Source: Lampris incognitus (lineage: Eukaryota; Chordata; Actinopteri; Lampriformes; Lampridae). From it: a stretch of 64,000 bases of DNA. The notes beneath the pieces were generated by a model. That model saw nothing but the letters and a program-made list of their open reading frames with translations. It was not told the origin of the DNA and ran no database searches. Positions 21,524-32,745 of the stretch are shown one piece after another. A program made the translations under genes and the position numbers. The stretch covers positions 14,054,637 through 14,118,636 of the forward strand of contig NC_079219.1 of the NCBI RefSeq assembly GCF_029633865.1. The letters run 5' to 3'. Position 1 is the first letter of the stretch, and each line of letters opens with the position of its first letter.

Positions 21524-22789
21524 ACTATAGTGGGGGGCAGCTTAGCTCCAATATTAATAAGGATTGTGCATTTTGTGATAAAAGCGCCAAACTTGGTACA
21601 TATGTAGCTTAATATATTTAGCAGAAATGCGGATATGGAGCCACTGGAAATTAACCCCGTAGTGGCCATGGCAGGCATGGACGTTATTAGATCACTTTTA
21701 GCGGGGCTGTGGCCTCCCTAAATTTCACTTCAGACATGATGACAAGACAGAGGAGAATGTTACCTTTCCAGAGATACCAAATTATTGTTATAGTCCAAAT
21801 AGAACCAGAGATATGCCATTTTACATATCAGATGGCACCAATGCATGTTAGAAAAACTAAGTTGATAAGCAGTTAATTTTGTAAATGAAAAAAAACAATT
21901 AACACTGTTGAAGTACTGAACTGTGTATTGTTTCCTGCAATCGCTGGTTCTAAACCTTGCCCAACAGAAGCGGAGTGTTTAGGTATAGATGTCTATACAG
22001 AGTGTATAGATGAATAGAGGAGTGTTTAGGTATAGATGTCTATACAGAGTATATAGATGAATAGAGGAGTGTTTAGGTATAGATGTCTATACAGAGTGTA
22101 TAGATGAATAGAGGAGTGTTTAGATATAGATGTCTATACAGAGTGTATAGATGAATAGAGGAGTGTTTAGGTATAGATGTCTATACAGAGTGTATAGATG
22201 AATAGAGGAGTCTTTAGATATAGATGTCTATACTGAGTGTATAGATGAATAGAGGAGTCTTTAGATATAGATGTCTATACTGAGTGTATAGATGAATAGA
22301 GGAGTGTTTAGGTATAGATGTCTATACTGAGTGTATAGATGAATAGAGTAGTGTTTAGGTATAGATGTCTATACAGAGTGTATAGATGAATAGAGGAGTG
22401 TTTAGGTATAGATGTCTATACAGAGTGTATAGATGAATAATGTCTCAAAAGTGAATGGGAACTTGGTTTTTTTCAACATGCATTGGTGACATCCGATATG
22501 TAAAATGGCATATCTCTGGTTCTATTTGGACGAGAACAATAACATTGGTATCTCTGGAAAGGTAACATTCTCCTCTGTCTTGTTATCATGTCTGATGTGA
22601 AATTTAGGGAGGCCACAGCCCCGCTAAAAACGATCTAATAATGTCCATGCCTGTCATGGCCACTACGGGGTTAATTTCCAGTGGCTCCATATCCACATTT
22701 CTGCTAAATATATTAAGTTACATATGTACCTGGTTTGACGCTTTTATCACAAAATGCACAATTTTTATGCTAAGCTGCCCCACTACTAG
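21524..22789. mobile_element. Foldback element with ~330-bp inverted arms
   Basis: The left arm 21524-21863 matches the reverse complement of 22461-22789 over its whole length with scattered mismatches. Shared blocks include TTGTGCATTTTGTGATAAAA, ACTTAATATATTTAGCAGAAAT (allowing one change), GAGCCACTGGAAATTAACCC, CCCTAAATTTCAC and AACCAGAGATATGCCATTTT. Between the arms lie a ~100-bp spacer and the minisatellite. No open frame of interest. The outermost match is ACTATAGTGGGG / CTAGTAGTGGGG. Long arms around a repetitive core are characteristic of foldback-type DNA elements. Confidence 0.85.
21972..22440. repeat. 47-bp minisatellite, about 10 copies
   Basis: The unit starts GAGTGTTTAGGTATAGATGT and continues CTATACAGAGTGTATAGATG AATAGAG. 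Copies differ at two or three fixed positions (GGTATA/GATATA, CAGAG/TGAG, GTGTTT/GTCTTT). Each unit holds the small palindrome TATAGA-TG-TCTATA. The array sits wholly inside the foldback element. Confidence 0.95.
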
Positions 22790-24073
22790 GCACTCTCGGT
22801 ATGGATGTAGTAAAATGAACATGACCCTTAATGGGTAATTTCATCGATGGTTTTGTGGAGTTGGAATCAATACTGTGGAGTAATGTAGTTGATTGAAGCA
22901 AATCCTCACTGTGTACTACATTGACAAAAAAAAAAAATATCAGCGTCCTGCTCACAGTCTTTCCCACAGCACCTATACATGAACCAGAATACATCGCTGC
23001 ACGCTAGCTTCTGTATTGTTGTCCCTAAAATCCTCTGGACTAGTGTTGTAAGATCTAATTTCCACCATCAGAAACGTTACTTAGCTGATAAAATGAGGAT
23101 GCGGTTTTTGAACAGCGTGTTTGGAGTAGATTAGATATTAGAAACCCTGCCAGGCTGTAGATCTTCAGCCACCAGATGACGTCATGATACATCACTTGGC
23201 AGCCAGAAAAGAGAAAAAAAAAACTAATTTTCACTGCTTCTCCAGAGATGCACAGACAATTGGGAACAACTGAAGGTGTTTTTGACATATTATCCTTGTC
23301 GCAAATAGAGATAAGTGTAAAAATTGGTCAATTTTCCATTTAACACTAAAGCTGTTTAGATCTTTATTCCATACAATGAAAGAGAGAAATGAGAAAGAGA
23401 GAGAGAGCGCAAAAGAGAGACTGATGGACACTCCCTCTAATTCACTATCCACTTACTTTGAATGTCCAGCGCTCCAGACTAGTCATGGAGGGCCAAACAG
23501 TTCAAAACCATTTACAACTTTCTTAGCAGAATAGCCACAGGGTGTAAATAAGCCTCTAACTGAACTTGTTGATGCTGACAGTCTACAAGTGTTGCAAAGT
23601 GCTCCTGTTGCTGTGGCTCAATGCCTTTGAAGTGATGGAGAAATTCTTTTGCAACGGCTATGGGGAGTCATGGTACGCTGGGTGGAGGAGAGGTAGGGGG
23701 GTTTGGGGGGCTCATGCTGGAACAGCAATGGAAGGAATTGGTCTCAGATTATGACTGAAGGATATCTGCAGGGGAAAGCTTTTCTCTTTACCCATGGTAA
23801 TCTCTACACAAACAATAACGTATTTAGTTTGTGTTGTTTACCTGTTCTACAAACATAATGACACCGTCCAAAGTAGTTAAAATCCATAGGTTTATAGGTT
23901 TGTTTGCACTGCCTCACAGCTCCCAAATTCATCAGGCAGTATGTTAAACTGTCAGGACTTGAGAGGTTGCGTAATTTCAAGTTTATAGATCATAAAAACA
24001 AGTTTCTAATTTCTGTCCAACTCGGTAGTAGTGGGTCAGTTTGTGTTTTTTCTTTCCAATACTCATGATAACT
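22790..24073. other. No gene recognised; low-copy DNA
   Basis: Contains a GA-rich simple tract at 23380-23420. No recognisable coding sequence. Confidence 0.55.
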
Positions 24074-24208
24074 TAAATCATCCATCCATCCATCCATTAT
24101 CCAAGCCGCTTATCCTAATTAGGGTCACAGGATGCTGGAGCCTATCCCAGCAGTCATTGGGTGGCAGGCGGGGAGACACCCTGGATAGGCCACCAGTCCA
24201 TCACAGGG

Positions 24209-24303
<95 letters not shown>

Positions 24304-24540
24304 GGACAATTTAGTACAGCCAATTCACCTGACCTACAGGTCTCTGGCCTGTGGGAGGAAACCGGAGCACCCGGCGGAAACCCATGCATACACGGGGAGA
24401 ACAAGCAAGCTCCACACAGAGGACAACCTGGGATGATCCCCTCCCCAAGGTTGGACAACCCTGGAGTTTGAACCCAGGACCTTCTTGCTATGAGGCAACC
24501 ACGCCAACCACTGTGCCACCATGCCGCCCATAAATCATCC
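24074..24540 (-). mobile_element. Family B (CA)n SINE with 10-bp TSD
   Basis: Head at 24530 on the minus strand (GGGCGGCATGGTGGCACAGTGG), B-box GGGTTCAAACTCC, standard body, (GT)n of about 46 units, ending in (ATGG)n. TAAATCATCC is repeated at 24074-24083 and 24531-24540. Confidence 0.95.
24207..24299. repeat. (CA)n microsatellite inside SINE
   Basis: About 46 uninterrupted CA units. Confidence 0.97.
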
Positions 24541-25610
24541 AAAAATCTAAATTTAAATCCTGTTTATTGGCCCAATACTGCCTGTTCTGTTATTTTTGCC
24601 CTTGGACTGTTAATTGGTATCTCGTTATGGCACAATCACACCTTGTTTACCAGTGGAGGGAAAGACTTCTGCTTACAGTTCAAAGCCCTGATTGCACGAA
24701 CAATGCACAACACCTTATTAACAAATTCAAACACCAAACACAAAAGATCAAGGCCATCGTTTGCATGCTAACAAAGTGCAACCAGCTCGCTGGTTCTAAT
24801 GGGGAGCATCAGTCAAGGTTTTACAAAGTGGCAACATCAGTAATACAAACAGTTTAATCAGCTTCATCATTTATATGAAGACGACATCCAGTCTGGTTAC
24901 CACCCCAGTAGCCATCCAGCTCCCAGTTGCTAGCCTGACAAGGACACATAATGTCATAGATGAGAAGCACAACTGTTGCGTGACTTTGTTTTTAACAGAG
25001 CGAAACAAAATAGGATCATTGACTTGAGTTTGAAATTGGCACTGGGCCTAGTATTGACTGCACATTTTCAAATGAGCCGCTAACGATGCGTATTATTTAC
25101 ACGGTGTACTTAAACTGAATGCTTAGCTCTGACAGTGCGATGGCACCAGCTCAACAGAGCCAAAGTCAGCTTGTCTGGATCGTGTCTTTAGCTAACCGAC
25201 AACCCTAAAAGCAAGCGGAAAGACTTGAAAAAAAAAGCTATTAAAAGGTTGATTTGTCTGAGCATGTTAAAGATGGTAGACCGTGTCTTGCCTTCTGGTT
25301 CTGAGAAACCGAAGACCCAAAAAGGAGGAACTGTTTAGATATTCCTCCTAGAGACACCAAAGAAAAACTTTTTTATGAGCTGAACTTTTTTTCTTTTTCA
25401 CATAACCGCTCAAAAGCAAACTGTACACAAAATATACGACTGAAATACAAGACGATTTAACACATACTATGAGCTAGTAGCAACACACAGGCAAACTCAT
25501 TTACTTAATCAGACAGAATTGTTTTTTCCTTCTCCCTCCTGAGGATTTATGGTTTCCTCTGTGAAGACCCAGATGTTTTGCCACTGTTCAGTATGAATAT
25601 AGTGCAAAAA
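24541..25610. other. No gene recognised; low-copy AT-rich DNA
   Basis: Two overlapping frames of about 95 codons near 24490-24860 start inside the SINE and have no known motif. Nothing else was seen. Confidence 0.55.
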
Positions 25611-26074
25611 TTACACGTAGATGGGCGTCTGGGTGGCGTGGCGGTCTATTCCGTTGCCTACCAACACGGGGATCGCCGGTTCGAATCCCCGTGTTACCTC
25701 CGCATTGGTCAGGCGTCCCTACAGACACAATTGGCCGTGTCTGCGGGTGGGATGCCGGATGTGGGTATGTGTCCTGGTCGCTGCACTAGCACCTCCTCTG
25801 GTCAGTCAGGGTGCCTGTTCGGGGGGGGGGATTGGGGGGAATAGCAAGATCCTCCCACGCGCTACGTCCCCCTGGCCCAACTCCTGTCAGGTGAAAAGAA
25901 GCGGCTGGTGACTCCACATGTATCGGAAGAGGCATATGGTAGTCTGCAGCCCTCCCCGGATCAGCAGAGGGGGTGGAGCAGCGACCGGGACAGCTTAGAA
26001 GAGTGGGGTATTGGCCAAAAAATCCAACTGGGGAGAAAAAGGGGGGAAATTAAAAAAAAAAGTTACACGTAGAT
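25611..26074 (+). mobile_element. Family A SINE, full length, perfect 12-bp TSD
   Basis: The body 25623-26062 has A-box-like TGGCGTGGCGG, B-box GGTTCGAATCC, ACACAATTGGCCGTGTCTG, CTGGTCGCTGCACTAGCACC, GGTGAAAAGAAGCGGCTGG, CTCCACATGTATCGGAAGAG, then the tail AACTGGGGAGAAAAAGGGGG and an A-run. TTACACGTAGAT occurs at 25611-25622 and 26063-26074. Confidence 0.96.
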
Positions 26075-26214
26075 AACAAATAATGACAAGATTCCTGCAG
26101 ATATATGCAGACAAATATATTAATATTGGCAATGACTGATATATTTGTGTCATCATATTTTTCCCAATTTCATCCCAGTTTTGATATGTTCAATTCCCCA
26201 TTCTCTTAAGGTGC

Positions 26215-26612
26215 CACCATTGCATAACCCCTACGACAGTTGGGGAGGCTGTAGCCTCCATGTGCCTTCTCTACACATGTGGAGCCAAACGTGCCTTTTT
26301 CACCTACCAGCTGCAGGTTTTTCCAGGCAAACATATCACATGCGGAGGCTCACTCCATTTCCCCCAAATCCACCTGCAGCTGTACAGGTGCCCCACCACC
26401 TGTAGAAGTAACTATTTACAATGGCTAGACACATTGCCAGTCCCCCACCCAGGAGCACCGCCAATTGTGTTCTCTGCAATGCCTGGGCAAGCCGAAGGCA
26501 ACATGGGGGTTTGAACCATGAACCTCATTGCTGGGATAATAATGTAGGCATCAATAGTGCCTCCTCGCAAATTGGAGGTCTTGAATCTACCAAACCTCTG
26601 GGAAGTCATGCA
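26215..26612 (-). mobile_element. Old, diverged relative of the family A SINE
   Basis: On the minus strand a perfect B-box GGTTCAAACC near 26508 is followed by ACACAATTGGC-GTG...GGGTGGG, AGGTGAAAAAGGC, CTCCACATGTGTAGAGAAGG, CACATGG and ACAGCCTCCCC, each the counterpart of a family A body motif in the same order. Divergence is high and the A-box is weak. Confidence 0.65.
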
Positions 26613-26707
26613 TTAAATCCCTGAATTTAACATGTTTCACCTGGATGCATCTTTGCTTTCCCTTTATGCTGCCAGTCGATCCCTACTGTACACAGTTAAT
26701 GTGCATG

Positions 26708-26710
26708 TGT

Positions 26711-26756
<46 letters not shown>

Positions 26757-26757
26757 T
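26708..26757. repeat. (GT)n microsatellite
   Basis: About 22 GT units. Confidence 0.95.
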
Positions 26758-28648
26758 TGGGTTCTCATCTCTGCTTTTTCAAAGTAACCATACATAGTCC
26801 TAGCTTTAGTTTCCTCCTTGGTCCTGCCACTCTTTCATTATTATTGGTTGGCAGAGGTAGAGGTGGCTGCTGAGCGACACACTTCAGCAAAAGTTAAACT
26901 TAAAGACAAAAATGGTTGGATGCTAAATGAGCTTGGCTCTAAAACCAAGTCCCTGCATTGGGTTGAGAGTGCTCAACACAGGACCTTTCCATAGAATTAA
27001 ATAATAACAAAAATATAGGAAGTGTTACAGCTACTGCTCCATGCCACCCAGTTTTACCACCTGCCTCCCCGTGTTCCTGTTTGGGGTGGGCGCAGCGCTC
27101 CTTCCCGTCTTCCATCAAGTTCATCAACCCCAGTAGTATTTCAACCCTGGCTCTACATCCGCCCATCACCAGATTGGTGTCCCACCTACTGTTGGTAGCG
27201 ATATGCTTCAGGCCTCTTTGGTGATTTTGAGATTCTTCCTGGTGTTGCGTTAACCTGTTTACCTTGCCTTATCCTGTTTTGCTAATCGCTGCCTCCTCTC
27301 CTGTGCCCGGGATCACCTGTCATCTGCCTCCCTGCTCGCTCGACGGCGCTTCAAGCCCCCACTCCACGCTTCCCCTTTTCCAATAAATCCACCTCATTAA
27401 TTCACCTCCAGTCTGTGTCTGCGTTTGGGTCCACTCGGTAGATCACAGCAGGAAGCGCTTTTTCAAAGGTGTCTGGTGTGGACACAGCCCAACTCTGCTG
27501 AATCCAAATTACTGGTACTGAGTCCAGGCAAGACTTAAAGCTTCATATATGCGATTCTGTGTGTCCTTGTTTTTCTTACCATTGGCCTGGCGCCACGAGG
27601 ATCCTTCTATAAACGGCAGTAAGTAAGGTGGTTTCCTGCCTTGGGGATGACTTGTTAAAGAGCCGCTACGTTTCAAATCATTGGTTGTGTGCCTTTTGCT
27701 GTACTATTTGAAAGTAGCTTGCATAACTTTTCTGTACAACAAATGCATTTAGAAATTGCAATCAGGCATCTCATACATACAGCATTGTCGGTCTCATCCA
27801 AACCTCTCTTTCTCCCTACCTTTAAGAAATAAATAGTAAATCCGTTAACAGTAGGAAAGATCTCTAGTTCTACTTTGTCTAGCTTTTTATTTATCTATGG
27901 ATTAAGTATTGGGCTTTTAAAGTGCTTAATTGTGCACATCTAAACAGGGGGAAAGAGCATATATGGTCCTACTTGATTATGTGTCTTGCCTTGGCGAATG
28001 TCAATAGGATCAACCAGATGCTGAAACATCTGTGAGTGTTATTCTTTTCAGTGAGAACTCCATCTGGAGAGTCTCCCTTGGTGGTACGGGTGAGAAAGAA
28101 TTACTGTTATTTATTTTCACACTTCATGCCCTCATATGGTGACAGTTGCGGCAGGAGACAATATGCTGTGGATTTTGTTCAAAGTTCTGTATTCGTAGTC
28201 TGTTCATGCAGTAGAGCCACAGGGCAGTGCTGTGCTATACGGGTGTGTCGTGAGGCATATGTTGAGGTATCCGAGAGGCACTTTACAACTGGAAATATCA
28301 CACACTGGAGGCAGGTTTTTTAAATAGCAAAAAAAGTTTATTTTAAATATTCAGGAGCAAGGGGTGGACAAGTGAAGAAGCTGAAAGGCCTCCCATATTC
28401 GGGATAGCACTGAGCAGAACTCGTTTGGGATTCATCTTGCGAAAAAGTGAGCACAAGTGACTTTCATGTAAGGGGAAAGGTAACGGCTTACTGTCCATTT
28501 ATCCGAAGTCCAACCTCATTATCCAGTCACAATCCAGTCAGTTCTCCCGGCAGCTTACCCGACCGCCAAGAGCAGGGACAGCACATACTTCGTACTCAAT
28601 CACTCACCAATCCTTGGGCTTATTAGGATTCTTGCGTGATCAGATATA
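26758..28648. other. No gene recognised; possible solo LTR-like repeat at 27000-27450
   Basis: 27360-27450 has CCAATAAATCCACC, then TCCAGTCTGTGTCTGCGTTTGGGTCC, resembling the polyadenylation end of fish gypsy-type LTRs. I could not find matching LTR ends or a second copy, so this stays a suggestion. The rest shows nothing recognisable. Confidence 0.35.
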
Positions 28649-28822
28649 GGCAACCATGTGCCACGAAGTGCAAAGAGTATGCAGCTTTTCTTTCCAACCA
28701 ATCACGACACCCGACAATTTCACTGAGGAGCGCATCTTAGGACAGCCTAATGTATGAAATCACCACTAATTGGTTGGAAAGGTAATTTGCAGACTTATGG
28801 CATACCACGGCACATGGTTGCC
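28649..28822. mobile_element. 174-bp palindromic MITE-like element
   Basis: The arm 28649-28703 (GGCAACCATGTGCC ... TTTCCAACCAAT) and its reverse complement at 28768-28822 (ATTGGTTGGAAAGG ... GGCACATGGTTGCC) are inverted copies of about 55 bp. The outer 14 bases of each arm are identical. There is no coding capacity. Confidence 0.8.
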
Positions 28823-30600
28823 TGTAGCTACACTACACAGACCACCTTTTTTTTTCCTCCGCTGTTCATTTAACTTCTAAGTATTCTTACACAGGTATGA
28901 TGATTGGCGGCATGCCACGGCTGTGCTCTAGGTTTGGGATAATTGGCAGTGGTAGTACTGCTGTCTCGCCAGGGTGCCTCCCTGGTGTTGGTTAGCAAAT
29001 GGATGTTTATTATTTATTAAGCCAGGAACATAATAGAAGACTTTTAAAGTCCTAAACAGACACAGAATCACACAATTAATGACTGACTTTTGTGGATTGC
29101 AGTTGTAGACAAGCACACTTGTTTTAACTGCAGTCAAAGAGGTGCACTCGCTTACCAACATGCTCAAACTTGTCCAGATTCTTGTAAACATCCAACATGT
29201 TTGATGTTATTATGACTGCTCGGATGACTGCTTATTGGGTGGTGAGTGAATTGAAATAAACTTCTGGCCACTACCAGATAATGTGTGCCTTGTTGTCCAT
29301 GGTGACCTGCCCTATTTTGCATTGGCCGGTGCAGACTCTCCACGATCTTAAAAATCAGTCATCATGGCCAAATCAGGGTTATAATTTGCCCTTAAATCGC
29401 ATGTTCCTGGATTTAGTCTGATTTACTGGATGTGGCCCACGGGAATAAACTTTAGTGTAGACCAGAGCAATCATCTGGGAGCTTTCATGCCGCGGTGTGG
29501 TTACAGCCCCATTTTGGGTGAAAACAAAATCTTTGAATGGTGACCAACTGAATTTGCAGGTGTTTGATAAGGAAATACATCAACATTTAATAAAAGTATA
29601 GTTGCAATGACATATCCGCAGCGTTACATTAGTACTTTGGCGGTTGATGACAGGTGCCAGTATTTAGATAAATTTAGCAGTATTGGTGGTCAGTGTCCTT
29701 TTAGCCAAACACCGAAATGGATTAATGATCCCACTCAATGGCCGGAGGTGTCATATCCTGACACACACAACTAGGGTACCTCGTCAAGTCTCCAGGTAAT
29801 GTTGATTTCTGTCATCTATGACTTTTTCTGCCCAGAGATAGTTATATGTAGTTGTCCAGAGATAGTTATATGTAGCCAGAGATAGTTATATGTAGTCTAT
29901 CCACTTTGTTTACTTTACTGCCTAATGTGAACCCTGGCATTGCAGGAATACACAGGGAACATAATTCGGGTGCAGTGGATCCTTTACATGAAATCCTGAA
30001 GTGATTAAAGCAAAGGATAAACCATGTTGTATAGCCTACTGTATCAACTGAACAGATTCACGTTTTAACTATGCAATCATAACTACTGAAAAAAACACAT
30101 TTATAATTCCTAAGTGGAAAGTGTAATTCTTCTATGACCCCCTTTTAATGATGTTAATAATGCAAAACTTTTACATGCCCTCTCCTGCTTCAGTAGCATG
30201 TGCTAGCTTTTGACAGGTGCTTTGACAGCTGGTGCTGAGAGATGGGTGCATTATCATGATGCTAGCTTTATTAACCTCTTAATCTGCATTCCTATGAGGA
30301 TAACCAACACTTAGTAGACTTTTAGTAGCACTTCGAAGAGCAGAGGGTTAAAATTGTTATAGCCTACTTTGTTATATTATGCGTCTAGCTACGTTTACTA
30401 CTTTGTGCAACCACTGCAGTAGGCGCGTTGCCCGAGGTCGTTTTTGAATGTACTGATTTCTTTGCTAGTCTATTGTGTACAATAATTGAAAATCAAAAAC
30501 GGTGATTATAAAATGTGGACTAGATGTATTACCAGTAGCATACCATGGGGTTTCAGTCAGGGCCCAGGGCCTTAAGTAACAAACTGCACCCCACCCGACC
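28823..30600. other. No gene recognised; includes a 20-bp triplication
   Basis: Apart from three copies of CCAGAGATAGTTATATGTAG at 29832-29851, 29856-29875 and 29876-29895, nothing recognisable is present. Confidence 0.55.
29832..29895. repeat. Three exact copies of a 20-bp unit
   Basis: CCAGAGATAGTTATATGTAG three times. The first two are separated by TTGT and the last two are directly joined. Confidence 0.97.
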
Positions 30601-30610
30601 CCACCCCCAC

Positions 30611-30650
30611 ACACACACACAAATTTCCTCATATGGATGACAACACGGCA

Positions 30651-30707
<57 letters not shown>

Positions 30708-31001
30708 CTTGTTTCACTATCCTTGTGTGGAGCCCTCCATTGACTACATTCATTTCCTAGCCCTTAACCCTAACCACGCAAACTACACGCCTAACCCTAA
30801 CCTTAACCTAACCCTAACCGTAACCCTAAAACCAAGTCCTAACCCTAAAATAGACCCTTTTCCCTGTGATGACCTCTGACATGTCCACACAAGGTACATG
30901 CTATCATAATGAGGACATTTGGTCCACACAAGGATAGCTAAACATGTACACACGCACACACACGCACATTTCTCATATGGATGCCGATACAGGCAACACC
31001 G
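30611..31001. repeat. Telomere-like cassette with inverted arms, flanked by direct repeats
   Basis: Degenerate CCCTAA units at 30762-30849 lie between inverted arms CTATCCTTGTGTGGA (30717-30731) and TCCACACAAGGATAG (30923-30937). Around the arms are (CA)n tracts, and outside them two copies of a ~40-bp stretch (TTTCCTCATATGGATG...CGGCAACCC at 30621-30655; TTTCTCATATGGATGCC...GGCAACACC at 30968-31001). I recall similar cassettes being dispersed in fish genomes, so this is probably a repeat family and not a true internal telomere. Confidence 0.7.
30653..30705. repeat. (CA)n microsatellite
   Basis: About 26 CA units next to the left arm of the telomere-like cassette. Confidence 0.97.
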
Positions 31002-31783
31002 CCACATACAAAGTACACTATCACGCACTATATACACTACTGAATCAACACCAACAAGAAAGCTGATCTTCAACAACCACAACGCACATCACTGTGCATT
31101 ATAGCAGCTATTGCAGCATCACCATCAGATCTTCCTTTATGTCACTCAGCAACCAGATCGCACACGCACACCACATGGCACAAAAACAAAAACAGTACAC
31201 TCAGTAGAGGGCGGATCTCCGTCAGGTGTATCTCCCCTTCCCCGGTGCTCGGACTTGGCGACGAATCGCCCCTTTTTTCCAACTACCAGGAAGGGGCCCG
31301 TTATATCTGCACACTGGGTCATCAGCGCTGCATTTGGGTTAGCGCTGTTCTGTTGTGCTGCAATCGGTATGTGATGCCTTTACGGTTGTTCTTGAATTGA
31401 TTGGTTGAGTCTGCTGTAAGGGGTTTTTGAAACGGAGAGTAAAACGAACGTTGCGTTGACGCTGATACTGAGTCATGGTGTGATCCTTCAAACATAATAG
31501 GGCCCTTATTACAAGACTTCAGATGCGTTTAACTGTCGCATTTTTCCAGATATAAAATAAATGTAGGCGAGTGACTTCCATTCATTCTAAAGCAATAAAA
31601 CCAACAGAAGGAAAACATAGCTCAGCCATGGGGAACGTTTTATTGTTGATCTGAGGTGATTTCCAGCTGTGACTGGTTAAGCCTATTATTGAAATTGTAT
31701 CTTTACAGCGGAGTTTTAACATGGGAGTCTACGGCGCTTCCGCGTCTAATCCCCCTCGTGATGTCAGATAAACAAACATGGCA
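31002..31783. other. No gene recognised
   Basis: Moderately GC-rich from 31200 onward. Several short frames but no recognisable domain. Confidence 0.5.
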
Positions 31784-31905
31784 GTGTAACCGGTTATTTT
31801 TTTGCCCGGTGCGGGATTCGATACGGAGTGTGCTGCACCACAGGGCGACGTCACTAGCCGCTCGGCTAAAGGGGGGCCCTTTAGCTAGGGACTAACGTGT
31901 CTTAT
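31784..31905 (-). mobile_element. tRNA-like SINE head, family F
   Basis: The minus strand reads CTTTAGCCGAGCGGCTAGTG (A-box-like, tRNA D-arm form), GACGTCGCCCTGTGGTGCAG, then GTATCGAATCCCGCACCGGGC (B-box with T-arm stem-like pairing). It lacks a clear 7-bp acceptor stem, so it reads as a SINE, not a tRNA gene. Confidence 0.6.
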
Positions 31906-31959
31906 TAGTAGTTTACAGCAGCGAGGTGAATAAAACGAATTATTTCTGGTACATCCAGT

Positions 31960-32745
31960 GGTCCTCCAGATCTCCTGCACAGGGACCGGCAGTGAATTAT
32001 CTGCCGATTTGCGAAAAGGCGATCGACGTCTCGTTTACTTTCTCTAATATGTAACACGACACTGCTGCTGCCTGAGCCAAGTCAACCGTGCGCATGCGCG
32101 TAGTGACAGAGCGAGTCGAGCGAGCTAGAATGAAGAGAGGGAGCGGCGATAGCGAAAACAAACGTTTTCCGAAGGTGTTTTAATCACCGCAAGCACACAG
32201 TTATAACGGCGCACAAAACATTTTAGGCTGGTGGGCCCAGTAGTTTTGCGAGGTTAGCCGCAGACAAGACACACACGCCACCAAACGCACGCTGGCTGGC
32301 GGAGATAACAGACAAGTTTGCACAGCTGATGTAGCGTTCACCAGTTAGTCGCACAACTTCAGCAAATCCAATAAAGTGTAGCCACAATATTATCAGATTC
32401 AGCGCGCCGCCTTCAGTTAGATTAAGAAACATGTGCACACCAACCTGGAGCTGAGGTTCCACCTCACTCCAGAGACTCGTGGCAGCCTTCTCTTGCGAAA
32501 TTCATCCTGTGATTTAGTCCGTTTGGGAGAATGTGTAAAAAACAAAACAACAAAAGCGGACAATCCTACGAGATTCGCAAAAAAAATGAAGTAGATATGA
32601 ATACTGTGGCCATTGCGCTTAGTTAGCTCACAAATCGCCAAATTCAAAGTTGATAATGACACCGAGGCTAGCTAGCACCGACACGTTGCAGGGCCCCTGG
32701 GGCGTTCTGTCACCACACGGCAACATTTGATTGGCTGATGATACG
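31960..32745. promoter_or_regulatory. Candidate CpG-rich promoter with NRF1-like palindrome
   Basis: CpG dinucleotides are frequent here and rare in the flanks. GTGCGCATGCGCGT at 32089-32102 is a near-perfect NRF1 site, and GATTGGCTGAT near 32729 is an inverted CCAAT box. CGATCGACGT lies near 32021. No first exon or initiator can be assigned, so the direction is unknown. This is inferred from composition and motifs only. Confidence 0.4.

Noticed and set aside
21972..22440. CRISPR array suspected from regular 47-bp repeats
   Set aside because: There are no unique spacers: the units are joined head to tail and lie within a eukaryotic foldback element.
24490..24857. Two overlapping ~95-codon frames
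   Set aside because: They start in SINE sequence or right after it and show no domain.
25623..25720. Possible tRNA gene (A and B boxes) here and at similar sites
   Set aside because: No complete cloverleaf or acceptor stem, and the heads continue into SINE bodies with tails and TSDs.
27000..27450. Solo LTR of a gypsy-type element
   Set aside because: Only a polyadenylation-end-like motif is visible. No LTR boundaries, primer-binding site or duplication could be shown, so it is only mentioned as a possibility.
30762..30849. Interstitial telomere from chromosome fusion
   Set aside because: Units are degenerate and embedded in a cassette with inverted arms that looks dispersed.
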